Below are positions 8,440 to 14,940 of a stretch of DNA of 64,000 nucleotides, in pieces (positions within the stretch are counted from its first letter, which is position 1; the number at the start of each line of letters is the position of its first letter). This DNA is from Gardnerella piotii (GTDB lineage Bacteria; Actinomycetota; Actinomycetes; Actinomycetales; Bifidobacteriaceae), in NCBI RefSeq assembly GCF_003397585.1, contig NZ_QJUV01000001.1:124001-188000 (forward strand), given 5' to 3'. The notes under the pieces are model-generated. The model was not told the origin of the DNA. It saw nothing but the letters and a program-made list of their open reading frames with translations, and ran no database searches. The position numbers were made by a program, and so were the translations under genes.

Positions 8440-9658
8440 TTGGCAAAACCTTTTCTATGTTTATGATTTTAGGACCTTTTTTGGAGCTTACAATGTGCAA
8501 AATTACGGCACTTCCAGTAGGCATATATGGCGATTTTTGACTAAGTATGCGTTTATTTGCTTTTGGCTTAGAAATATCCCTTAAATGCGCAAAAAATGTT
8601 CCAATAATTGGGCGATGCAAGCACATAACTGTTGTTGTTTCTGTTGTTGTTTCTGTTGTTGTTTCTGTTGTGTTGCCATCGTTAGTTGCATCTATAAGAT
8701 TTTTTATTTCACTTGTTAGCACGTTTAGAGTTGATTTTGGATTTTTCTCGTGAAAATCTTCTGTAAGTTCCGCCACTTTTTCTATATTGATTGAAGAGTT
8801 TTTTGCAAAAGCGTCTACAGTTTCCAAGCATCGCTTCCAAGGAGAAGAAACAATTTTGTTTGGAGCATAGCAAGCAAGCTCGCGACCGAGCGCATATGAT
8901 GCGGCGGACCCAAGAGGCGTGATTGGGCGAGTGGCTTCGCTGCCTTGCCAAGCTTTTCGCGATTCCGCTTTGCCGTGACGCACAAGAATCAGCGTTTTAT
9001 AATTTGCTTGCCCAGACTCGATTCGCTCAAGGAATGCGTCTAAAACAAGCTGATCACTATCGTGCGTAAGTTTTTTGCGAGCGTCTTCGGGTGTAAGCCA
9101 AATAACATTGCCGATTTCTGTAGGTTTTGCTGGTTTTATTGGGCCAAATGCTGGAAGTCGCTTTATTGCATCGCTTTCGCTGATTTCGCGCATCATCCAG
9201 TAGTGAATTCGCTTGATTACTTCTGACTGATCGTTATTTTGCGAGCCGTTTTTTGTGCTGCTTTTTATGCCGTTTTTTGCAGACGATTTTTTGCCTTCGT
9301 TTTCGAGCGGATACTCGATTTGCGCAATATGTGGTCCTAGTGTAACTGCGTAGCCAGTCTCTTCGCCAACTTCGCGCACAGCAGTGTGACGATGCGATTC
9401 ATTGGCTTCGTTCTTGCCTTTTGGCCAGCTCCAATCGTTGTATTTTGGGCGGTAAACAAGGCAAAGTTCTATGTTGCTTTCGTTTAACACTTGATTACAA
9501 GCGTTGGATTCGCTGCCAACATTACCGAAATCTTTATTTGGATTTGTGATGTTCGGATTGCTTGACTTGCTTTCTTTGCTAGCAGTTTTGCGCAAGCGGT
9601 AGATGATTCCGCCAGCTGCTTCAACATATCTCTTCGCTACTGTTGCACTCATATTCAC
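8429..9658 (-). CDS. Nudix hydrolase / SixA-type histidine phosphatase fusion (MutT1-like)
   Basis: 409 residues with two domains. The N-terminal Nudix domain includes the Nudix box GREx7REUxEExGU-like segment around KNEANESHRHTAVREVGEETGY (about residues 81-103). The C-terminal histidine phosphatase domain begins with LILVRHGKAE. This two-domain layout matches mycobacterial MutT1, which hydrolyses 8-oxo-GTP and diadenosine polyphosphates, and such genes often sit near ppk1 in actinobacteria. The Nudix domain carries a roughly 30-residue Lys/Asn/Ser insertion. Within the phosphatase domain a 12-bp repeat (8629-8664) encodes a Thr/Glu run. The start is at the ATG nearest the domain with a ragged low-complexity N-terminus. 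Confidence 0.88.
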   Translation of the reverse strand: MNMSATVAKRYVEAAGGIIYRLRKTASKESKSSNPNITNPNKDFGNVGSESNACNQVLNESNIELCLVYRPKYNDWSWPKGKNEANESHRHTAVREVGEETGYAVTLGPHIAQIEYPLENEGKKSSAKNGIKSSTKNGSQNNDQSEVIKRIHYWMMREISESDAIKRLPAFGPIKPAKPTEIGNVIWLTPEDARKKLTHDSDQLVLDAFLERIESGQANYKTLILVRHGKAESRKAWQGSEATRPITPLGSAASYALGRELACYAPNKIVSSPWKRCLETVDAFAKNSSINIEKVAELTEDFHEKNPKSTLNVLTSEIKNLIDATNDGNTTETTTETTTETTTVMCLHRPIIGTFFAHLRDISKPKANKRILSQKSPYMPTGSAVILHIVSSKKGPKIINIEKVLPIVY

Positions 9659-10045
9659 TATCTTAGCGTTTTTCTTTTGTAACTTTTAGTTATGCTTTAA
9701 TCTTTTACTTTCACAACTTTTAGTTGCTGGCTTTTGTGTTTTATATTTTTAATATTTTATATTTTGTACACAGGCATGACTGATATAAAAGTGTTATGAC
9801 TGTCATTTTTTCGATTTTGAATGTGATTGGCTATATTTTGACTGTGATATTACGCATTTTGACTGTGATATTGTGCATTTTGACCGTGATGCGTAGACCT
9901 ATGACAGTCATTCTGACTGGATTGAGAGAACTTATGAGTATAGCTACACTTTTTCAAGTGCACACTATGGATATTGGGTGCACCTTTTAACGATAGAAAA
10001 ATATATCGTTAAAAAGGTTTAAGACCGGCTTAATAGCGCGTTACA
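9659..10045. other. Gene-poor island boundary, 387 bp
   Basis: AT-rich region without a convincing gene between the Nudix-SixA start and the toxin remnant. It contains the 21-bp repeat array and paired palindromes listed separately. Further right is an imperfect inverted element (AACGATA / TATCGTT near 9990-10011). An open frame at 9796-9990 exists only because the 21-bp unit is a multiple of three; it has no ribosome site. Confidence 0.6.
9796..9911. repeat. Four 21-bp tandem repeats flanked by ATGACnGTCAT palindromes
   Basis: Units start at 9814, 9835, 9856 and 9877 and share the core ATTTTGA-TGTGAT. On each side lies an 11-bp palindrome, ATGACTGTCAT at 9796-9806 and its inverse at 9901-9911. 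The 21-bp period puts each unit on the same helix face (two turns), like plasmid iterons or repressor arrays. An element end is also possible. Confidence 0.75.
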
Positions 10046-10207
10046 TTACAATTCTTCCAGTTGCCTAGCTTGATCTCTTCTAACGTAAATAACCGCGAGT
10101 ATTTGAACTTCTTTTCTATTCTCATCAACCAAAAAGTAAATGTAATAGTTTTTTACGCGTATTTTTCTAAACCCAAGCTTACCCCATGGCTGCTCATCAG
10201 TGTTCAA
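10046..10207 (-). pseudogene. Truncated RelE/ParE-type toxin (C-terminal part only)
   Basis: A frame directly after the antitoxin encodes WGKLGFRKIRVKNYYIYFLV, then ILAVIYVRRDQARQLEEL and a stop at 10046-10048. This is typical of the C-terminal half of a RelE/ParE-superfamily mRNase or gyrase toxin: the beta-strand/IxxVxxRRDxx(R/Q) region. About 45-50 N-terminal residues expected of a roughly 100-residue toxin are missing. The only possible start is a TTG at 10207 inside the antitoxin end. A deletion next to the antitoxin stop is the simplest reading; the toxin is probably inactive. Confidence 0.7.
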
Positions 10208-10493
10208 GTTCCTCAAAAACATTATCTATCGTATAACTATCACCTTGAATCGCCTGATCATAGCCTTTAGCCATCAAAGCATTAAATGTTTTCTCATCCA
10301 TATCATCTTGTGCTGGAAGCGACTTTGGAATAGTAAGCGAAAACGGAATACCGTTATTAAGAATGATTTGACGGTAAAACATGTCAATAGCCGTAGCCCT
10401 AGGAACTCCAATCGTTTCCAGAATCTGCTCCGCCTGCTGCTTAATATTTTCTTGTATTCTCACATTCACATTCGCTGTTTTAGTAACTGCCAT
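10197..10493 (-). CDS. RelB/DinJ family antitoxin
   Basis: 98 residues from an ATG preceded by GGAGG. The N-terminal ribbon-helix-helix region (TANVNVRIQENIKQQAEQIL) binds DNA and the segment after TAIDMFYRQIILNNGIPF is characteristic of RelB/DinJ, with a C-terminal toxin-binding tail. Normally it neutralises a RelE/YafQ-type RNase and represses its own operon. Here the following toxin gene is truncated, leaving a possibly orphan antitoxin. A longer in-frame start at 10547 exists but lacks a ribosome site. Confidence 0.88.
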   Translation of the reverse strand: MAVTKTANVNVRIQENIKQQAEQILETIGVPRATAIDMFYRQIILNNGIPFSLTIPKSLPAQDDMDEKTFNALMAKGYDQAIQGDSYTIDNVFEELEH

Positions 10494-10573
10494 ATCAACC
10501 AACCTCCATACACACATCATAAAATACTGTATCGCATATTGCAACACAATACATACACAACGTTGACTTCCGG

Positions 10574-10609
10574 CTACGAATTACCAAGCTTTTCCAATTC
10601 TTTACTCAT
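10574..10609 (-). other. Eleven-codon open frame with strong ribosome site (gene-start remnant?)
   Basis: An ATG at 10609 preceded by AAAGGAGAAG opens a frame of only eleven codons (MSKELEKLGNS) before a stop at 10574. The good ribosome site suggests the start of a lost gene, cut just upstream of the antitoxin promoter. Function unknown, and it may be chance. Confidence 0.25.
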
Positions 10610-10645
10610 GGGCAACTTCTCCTTTCTGATAATGGGCAAAACAAA

Positions 10646-10893
10646 AGCGACCAACTTTTACGGTTGGTCGCCTTTGGCTTAGTTATTATTTAGTTTTCAT
10701 ATCGACTGTCTTTGAACTGGCTCTTGTCTACATACAAGTCGAACGCTAAAACCGTTAATTGAATATCTACATTCATATCTTGACGATGGTACTTGCATTT
10801 CCAAATGTTTGCTTGAGGTTGGGTGTAAGATACCGTATTGGAATCAGCCCAATTCTTTATTTTAGATATGATTGCGGGGAATGATTGATTTTC
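10646..10893. repeat. Direct repeat copy 1 (248 bp) covering gene 3' end and terminator
   Basis: Matches 12029-12276 at an offset of 1383 bp. Bases 10651-10847 are identical to the other copy (197 bp without a difference); the remaining 46 bp towards 10893 hold several substitutions, after which similarity stops abruptly. Confidence 0.95.
10647..10671 (-). terminator. Terminator of the nuclease-like gene
   Basis: Nine-base stem GCGACCAAC / GTTGGTCGC with a seven-base loop, followed on the minus strand by TTTTGTTTT. A second near-copy, at about 12030-12054 inside the downstream repeat, lies just upstream of the gene's own start. Confidence 0.85.
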
Positions 10894-12000
10894 TTTGTTG
10901 AAAATAATCACTGATACTTTTATATCTCGCCATGTTGAATAGTTAATAACTTGTTGGATTGCTCCTTGGAACAAACGCTCACCGTGCCATATTTTGCATT
11001 CTCCGATGAAAGCAGCCTTGTTTTCAAACTCAATATGAATATCAGTTTTTCCAATCTTTCGGAAGGTTTCTCCCGTTGCTGATTCATAATGCGTATTCAA
11101 TGTTGCTAATAGATGGTCTCTGAGTTCTTCTTCGGTATTGGCAAAATATGTTCTCGCTGTTTTTTCCATAGTTGTTCCACACATCAAAATGATATTATTG
11201 ATATTTTCATAATCGCCATCACTGATGCACGGTTCAGGAATTGCAGTTTTAACTGTTGGTTTCGCAGGTGATTGACGGACTATCCGTTTCAACTGGATTG
11301 GCTTGGTATTAGGCGCGTTTTTGCTCGCAGTCAATGGAATCTGTAATGCGTTGCTAATAGCGGAGAAAGAGTCTGCTTTCTTTTTTCGTTTCTCCAACAA
11401 ACTCATGGCATAAACTGTAAGTCCGCTATTGAACGAAGTAACCTCGGCGTTCACATTGTCAATCATTGTCTTATAGCTACTAAATTCGTTTTCGAACTGT
11501 TTTTGCACATACTCAGCCATTGCATCACCCTTGTCTTGAAGCTCCTGCTTTGTATATTCAAAATCCAGATTGAAACTTCCGCGGTCCTCATCATGAGGAC
11601 TTACAAAACTTTGCGTTGCAAATCTTGATAGAATACGTCTACTGGGTCGTAACTTGAACAGGCTTGGATCTCCGTCAAACGGGATTTTGAATCTCACTTG
11701 AACTCCGTCTATCTCAAAAAAGTCTCTTTCACCAGGATACCTTCGGAAAGTATTCGCCTTTTTGACTTTTGTTTCAGAAAGCGTTTTCTCAATATTTGTT
11801 TCAAAAATCGAAATGGGCGCAACAGAATACTTTGTTGCAAGATAATCTGCCCACTCTTCAAAATTATAAGAGACAATTTCCTCATCACTCATTTGCTCTA
11901 CTTCTGTTTTCATTTTGCTGTAAAATGAAGCAAAATAGTTTTGAGAATCAATCCCATTGAAGAACTCTTTGTCGCATACCAATCCAGTTTTATAATGCAT
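10690..12000 (-). CDS. PD-(D/E)xK nuclease-like protein of unknown role
   Basis: 436 residues from ATG 12000 (a GTG at 12009 is also in frame). The N-terminal 300 residues have no domain I recognise and contain a helical stretch near residues 150-200. The C-terminal region shows GKTDIHIEF, then AAFIGECKIWHG and LFQGAIQQVINYSTWRD: an acidic residue, then a strand with E-x-K, and a Q further on, the pattern of the restriction-endonuclease-like fold. Hypothetical proteins with GKTDI...GECKFW are widespread near mobile and defence genes. DNA cleavage is inferred, not shown. The gene is bracketed by 248-bp direct repeats and has its own terminator. Confidence 0.75.
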   Translation of the reverse strand: MHYKTGLVCDKEFFNGIDSQNYFASFYSKMKTEVEQMSDEEIVSYNFEEWADYLATKYSVAPISIFETNIEKTLSETKVKKANTFRRYPGERDFFEIDGVQVRFKIPFDGDPSLFKLRPSRRILSRFATQSFVSPHDEDRGSFNLDFEYTKQELQDKGDAMAEYVQKQFENEFSSYKTMIDNVNAEVTSFNSGLTVYAMSLLEKRKKKADSFSAISNALQIPLTASKNAPNTKPIQLKRIVRQSPAKPTVKTAIPEPCISDGDYENINNIILMCGTTMEKTARTYFANTEEELRDHLLATLNTHYESATGETFRKIGKTDIHIEFENKAAFIGECKIWHGERLFQGAIQQVINYSTWRDIKVSVIIFNKENQSFPAIISKIKNWADSNTVSYTQPQANIWKCKYHRQDMNVDIQLTVLAFDLYVDKSQFKDSRYEN

Positions 12001-12028
12001 TTTCCTCACATCTCTTTCTTCAAACTAA

Positions 12029-12276
12029 GGCAACCAACTTTTACGGTTGGTCGCCTTTGGCTTAGTTATTATTTAGTTTTCATATCGACTGTCTTTGAAC
12101 TGGCTCTTGTCTACATACAAGTCGAACGCTAAAACCGTTAATTGAATATCTACATTCATATCTTGACGATGGTACTTGCATTTCCAAATGTTTGCTTGAG
12201 GTTGGGTGTAAGATACCGTATTGGAATCAGTCCAACTCTTTATTTTATATATGATTGCGTGGAATGATTGATTTTC
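12029..12276. repeat. Direct repeat copy 2 (248 bp)
   Basis: Second copy of 10646-10893. It comprises the terminator hairpin, the stop codon and the last about 68 codons of a paralogue of the nuclease-like gene. It ends sharply at 12276, after which the sequence is unrelated to copy 1. Confidence 0.95.
12073..12276 (-). pseudogene. C-terminal remnant of a second nuclease-like paralogue
   Basis: About 67 codons in frame with the stop, matching the final residues of the gene at 10690-12000. Differences are confined to the upstream end (Pro to His, Ser to Tyr, Asn to Ser, Ala to Thr), and the last 50 or so residues are identical. No start or N-terminal part remains. It is either the relic of a tandem paralogue or the scar of cassette exchange at this site. 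Confidence 0.85.
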
Positions 12277-12289
12277 GGACTATAGGCCT

Positions 12290-12502
12290 TTATTTGTTCT
12301 TTGGCTTAATCATTCCAGCAGTTAATGCAAGTACTGCGCCAGAAATAGCTGTTCCGAAAACTGCTTTTAAGGTTTTCTTTGTGGTTTCTGCATGTTTATT
12401 TCTGCATGCCTCGCAATATTTATGTTTGTATCCTACCGGAAAGACTTTTTTACAATTCTTACTTTTACAATATTTCACTTCATCCGTTTTATTCTTCATC
12501 AT
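12290..12502 (-). CDS. Small zinc-ribbon-like membrane protein, unknown
   Basis: 70 residues. Residues 11-34 hold a CKSKNC...YCEAC arrangement (Cx4C and CxxC) that could bind one zinc. It is followed by a hydrophobic segment (about residues 44-65, VFGTAISGAVLALTAGMI) and a lysine-rich end, so it is predicted to be a single-pass membrane protein. Start ATG 12502 has GGAGG five bases upstream; its first 14 bases overlap the end of the preceding gene, implying translational coupling. I do not recognise the family. Confidence 0.7.
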   Translation of the reverse strand: MMKNKTDEVKYCKSKNCKKVFPVGYKHKYCEACRNKHAETTKKTLKAVFGTAISGAVLALTAGMIKPKNK

Positions 12503-13505
12503 CAGAACCTCCTATTAGAATCGGATTCCCAGCGCACGGAAGCGCATTAATCTTTTCTTTTATATTTGGTAGTGTCTGTGACCAGTAATTCTTAGAAGAT
12601 GGGTCTATTAAATCAAGTCGTTCAACTAATCCCGGAACGGCAAGATATGTATCATTTACGAAGTCAGCAAAATAAGTCAAACTTTGGTGAGCAGCTTCAT
12701 CTTCATTCATTTCTTGATAAGCCATAGCCTCGGTAAAAGAAACCATATTTACCGCACATAAGCTCTCTCTAATTTCGTTCATTCTCAAATTAATCTTTTC
12801 AGGTGAATCCCCATTAAATATCTTACCAAGTAAATCTTCTGGCTGTTCTGAAATAAACTTAACATTTGACTTCTGGCTCAACATCAATAGATTTCTGCTA
12901 TCCTCAGCAGAAGCTGCAAGCTGCATTAAAGCCATAGAACGTAGTTCAGGATTCTTAATTGCCATTGCTTGTAATAATTTTTGCTGACAGCTATATGCTA
13001 TTGCTAAACGGTCATATTCTTGGCCTTGTCTTACTTCTTCTACAGCAATCTGCACTACTTGTATCTGCTCTGCGATTTGTGCCATTTGCATCTGTGTTGA
13101 AAAGCTAGTCATCGCTTGTGTCATTTCAGGTGCCATCTGAACGCTTTTCAATGGAATAGTGGATACAATTTTATTAGTTTCCGGATTCACAAGGTTTGCT
13201 ATAAGATAACCATCTTTCTTTGTCATCAATTTAAGCGCGCCTTTTGCAAGCTGACTCTTCTGGTCATCCGTAAGAACAGCTTGAAGTGTAACATCTGGAA
13301 TTGCAGCTTTTACAGCATTTATGAAAGCTGGCGCTGAATACAGCATCTGCTCAATTCTATGAAAAGTCTGTTTTGCCTCACTCATCAATGGTCTAGCAAC
13401 ATCAGGCATCTGATGGAAGTGCTCAGCAATTTCTCCTCTATAATCTTCTATGTCAATTGTCTCAATTTCGTCTGCAGGTATTTCGATTACTTCTTGTTTA
13501 TCCAT
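12489..13505 (-). CDS. Helical protein of unknown function, operon with zinc-ribbon peptide
   Basis: 338 residues from the ATG at 13505, preceded by GAGGAGG; longer in-frame starts lie in remnant sequence and lack a ribosome site. The acidic N-terminus (IEIPADEIETIDIEDYRG) is followed by a largely helical body. A Gln/Met-rich amphipathic stretch near residues 145-195 (TQMQMAQIAEQIQVVQIAVE) suggests a coiled coil. No enzyme motif is visible. It overlaps the zinc-ribbon membrane peptide by 14 bp. The pair's place in an island with restriction remnants suggests, but does not show, a mobile-element or defence role. Confidence 0.75.
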   Translation of the reverse strand: MDKQEVIEIPADEIETIDIEDYRGEIAEHFHQMPDVARPLMSEAKQTFHRIEQMLYSAPAFINAVKAAIPDVTLQAVLTDDQKSQLAKGALKLMTKKDGYLIANLVNPETNKIVSTIPLKSVQMAPEMTQAMTSFSTQMQMAQIAEQIQVVQIAVEEVRQGQEYDRLAIAYSCQQKLLQAMAIKNPELRSMALMQLAASAEDSRNLLMLSQKSNVKFISEQPEDLLGKIFNGDSPEKINLRMNEIRESLCAVNMVSFTEAMAYQEMNEDEAAHQSLTYFADFVNDTYLAVPGLVERLDLIDPSSKNYWSQTLPNIKEKINALPCAGNPILIGGSDDEE

Positions 13506-13524
13506 TTGCGCATCCTCCTCTTTT

Positions 13525-13653
13525 CTATAATAGGCGTTGTGATTTGTGAACATGCGAAGCGGTCTTTGCTGTAAAATCCTCTTCAATGTTCACTTTTTTA
13601 TTTTCAATGTTCGCTTTTTCAGAGTCAATGTTCACAAAGGTGCATTTTAGGCT
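13525..13653 (-). pseudogene. C-terminal-type remnant with 7-residue NIE repeats
   Basis: An open frame without a start reads VNIDSEK, ANIENKK, VNIEEDF, then TAKTASHVHKS and a stop at 13525-13527. Runs of (V/I)NIE heptads followed by a (S/T)KT linker and winged-helix sequence are, from memory, common near the C-termini of Fic and AAA_4/AlbA-type regulators in restriction loci. Here the winged helix is missing. At DNA level this gives three GTGAACATTGA-like copies 21 bp apart. Classified as a gene fragment by inference. Confidence 0.5.
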
Positions 13654-13766
13654 GCTTGATTGAGCATAGAGCAGGTAAGTTCGTACCCCTTAGAGGCCTG
13701 CGTTAAATTGTATAGCTGTTCGTTAAATTGTTCAGGGCTGTGCGTTACGAGATTTACTAGCCTCAC
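13647..13766 (-). CDS. Possible 39-residue ORF coupled to the GIY-YIG gene
   Basis: A GTG start overlaps the preceding stop codon (GTGA arrangement at 13763-13766). The product starts MRLVNLVTHSPEQFNEQLYN and ends at 13647. Composition looks protein-like, with a predicted amphipathic helix. It could be a true small coupled gene, or the out-of-frame tail of a longer ancestral gene. I do not recognise it. Confidence 0.35.
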   Translation of the reverse strand: MRLVNLVTHSPEQFNEQLYNLTQASKGYELTCSMLNQAA

Positions 13767-14629
13767 AGTTGGCCAAGCGACGTTCCATCCTCCGTTTTCC
13801 AGAGTGCATTTCCATTCAGCCTTGCTCCGCCTACAAAGGACGCTGATGCCGAGGGGCTGGAGAAGAGCAAATCAGCAAGCAAGGTTCCATGCTGATCAAT
13901 TTTCTCGGCATAACGCTCTCGATGTTTTTCTACCGCCTTGCCTGCACTCTTCGTCAATTGAGGTGAAATACGACTGCCTGCAAATACAACAAAACCCTCA
14001 GCTGTGCGCTGACCGGTAGCTTGTGCTTGACCGTACCTGAGATAGAGAACGGGTTCATTGCTTGCGGACTCTGGCTCCGATTCTTGCGCCTGAGTCATTT
14101 CTCTAAGTGACTCAAAGAGCTTATAGCCAAGTGCTCCCATAACAATTTTGGCGTAGTCGATGTATTCTTCAAGTTCGCTTTCTTTTTCCTCGGTTATGTT
14201 GCCAGGATTAGGATCGTTGCCATTTTTTGTTTCGTAGCGTCCAACTTCTGCCGCCATGTTATAGAAGCGGTTTTCTAGGTAGCTAATCTCTGTAGGGCCG
14301 AAGCTGTTATTTGATGTGGTGAATGCAATAGCTGCTGTCCACCATCCTTCTTTTGGCCGGTTATGCTCATCGAGACGACAATGAATACCCTTTCCATTCT
14401 TGCGAACACCAGCTTGACCTACGTAACACTGTGGATTACCGGTTTCTTCATCCTCACCAAACAGAAAATAAACACCTGTCTGGTTGAGAAAGTCAATGTG
14501 CTTGGCTTGAGCAAGAAGAGTGCGTGGAATCTTGTATGCAAGTCCTGTCCAGTTAGCTAGGGTGCACTTGATAAGACCACTTGGAGTGCCGCCAATTAGG
14601 TATAAATTTAGACTTTTACCTCGTGACAT
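13763..14629 (-). CDS. GIY-YIG nuclease family protein with DUF4357 domain
   Basis: 288 residues. The GIY-YIG core lies around residues 51-120: TGVYFLFG and CYVGQAG correspond to the two name-giving strands, then RL (helix Arg) and E in ISYLENRFYN (metal-binding Glu). The C-terminal end (SASASFVGGARLNGNALWKT) is the DUF4357 module. Such proteins often accompany type I restriction-modification genes; their role is not established. The ATG lies two bases after the stop of the hsdR fragment, with GAGGG upstream, so it was probably the next gene of an hsd operon. Confidence 0.85.
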   Translation of the reverse strand: MSRGKSLNLYLIGGTPSGLIKCTLANWTGLAYKIPRTLLAQAKHIDFLNQTGVYFLFGEDEETGNPQCYVGQAGVRKNGKGIHCRLDEHNRPKEGWWTAAIAFTTSNNSFGPTEISYLENRFYNMAAEVGRYETKNGNDPNPGNITEEKESELEEYIDYAKIVMGALGYKLFESLREMTQAQESEPESASNEPVLYLRYGQAQATGQRTAEGFVVFAGSRISPQLTKSAGKAVEKHRERYAEKIDQHGTLLADLLFSSPSASASFVGGARLNGNALWKTEDGTSLGQL

Positions 14630-14631
14630 AA

Positions 14632-14923
14632 TTAGTCCCTCATACCATCTTCTTCACAATCAGGCAAAATATACGGATTTCCTTCTTTACTGTAAGTCAG
14701 ATTAAAGACCAGATCCGAGAGTCATTTTTTGAACGACACATTGTCTTGGAATTGCTTAAACAGCTCCATATTGTCGGACATGATATGAGAAAATAACCTG
14801 TTGAAGTGCGCACTCACTTTCAGTCCGCGCTTCCTGCTCATCAGAATTCTTCATAGCGTTCTGGTACTGCTTATCCTTAGATGCCATTACGGGAATTTGA
14901 AGAATCTGCCTTCTGATATTGTC
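14632..14923 (-). pseudogene. hsdR: Type I restriction enzyme subunit HsdR, C-terminal remnant
   Basis: Minus-strand translation gives IRRQILQIPVMASKDKQYQN, then MKNSDEQEARTESECALQQV in one frame. After a +1 shift near 14785 it continues MSDNMELFKQFQDNVSFKK, an in-frame TGA at 14722-14724 where a Trp is expected, then LSDLVFNLTYSKEGNPYIL and a stop at 14632. This is the conserved C-terminal end of HsdR. About nine-tenths of the gene, along with hsdM and hsdS, is absent. With one frameshift, one nonsense codon and a missing body it cannot be functional. Confidence 0.85.
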
Positions 14924-14924
14924 T

Positions 14925-14940
14925 TAATGCTTTAATGCTT
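14925..14940. repeat. Tandem 8-bp duplication at the fic/hsdR-remnant junction
   Basis: TAATGCTT occurs twice in a row (14925-14932, 14933-14940), exactly where the fic stop codon meets the hsdR fragment. It may be a recombination or slippage scar. Confidence 0.7.

Noticed and set aside
9796..9990. 64-codon hydrophobic frame with ILTVI repeats
   Set aside because: Exists because the 21-bp DNA repeat is a multiple of three; no ribosome site. Reported as a repeat instead.
13586..13640. Three GTGAACATTGA repeats as operators of the 12489-13505 operon
   Set aside because: The 21-bp spacing encodes a heptad seen in known protein tails, so a coding relic is the simpler reading; kept as an alternative.
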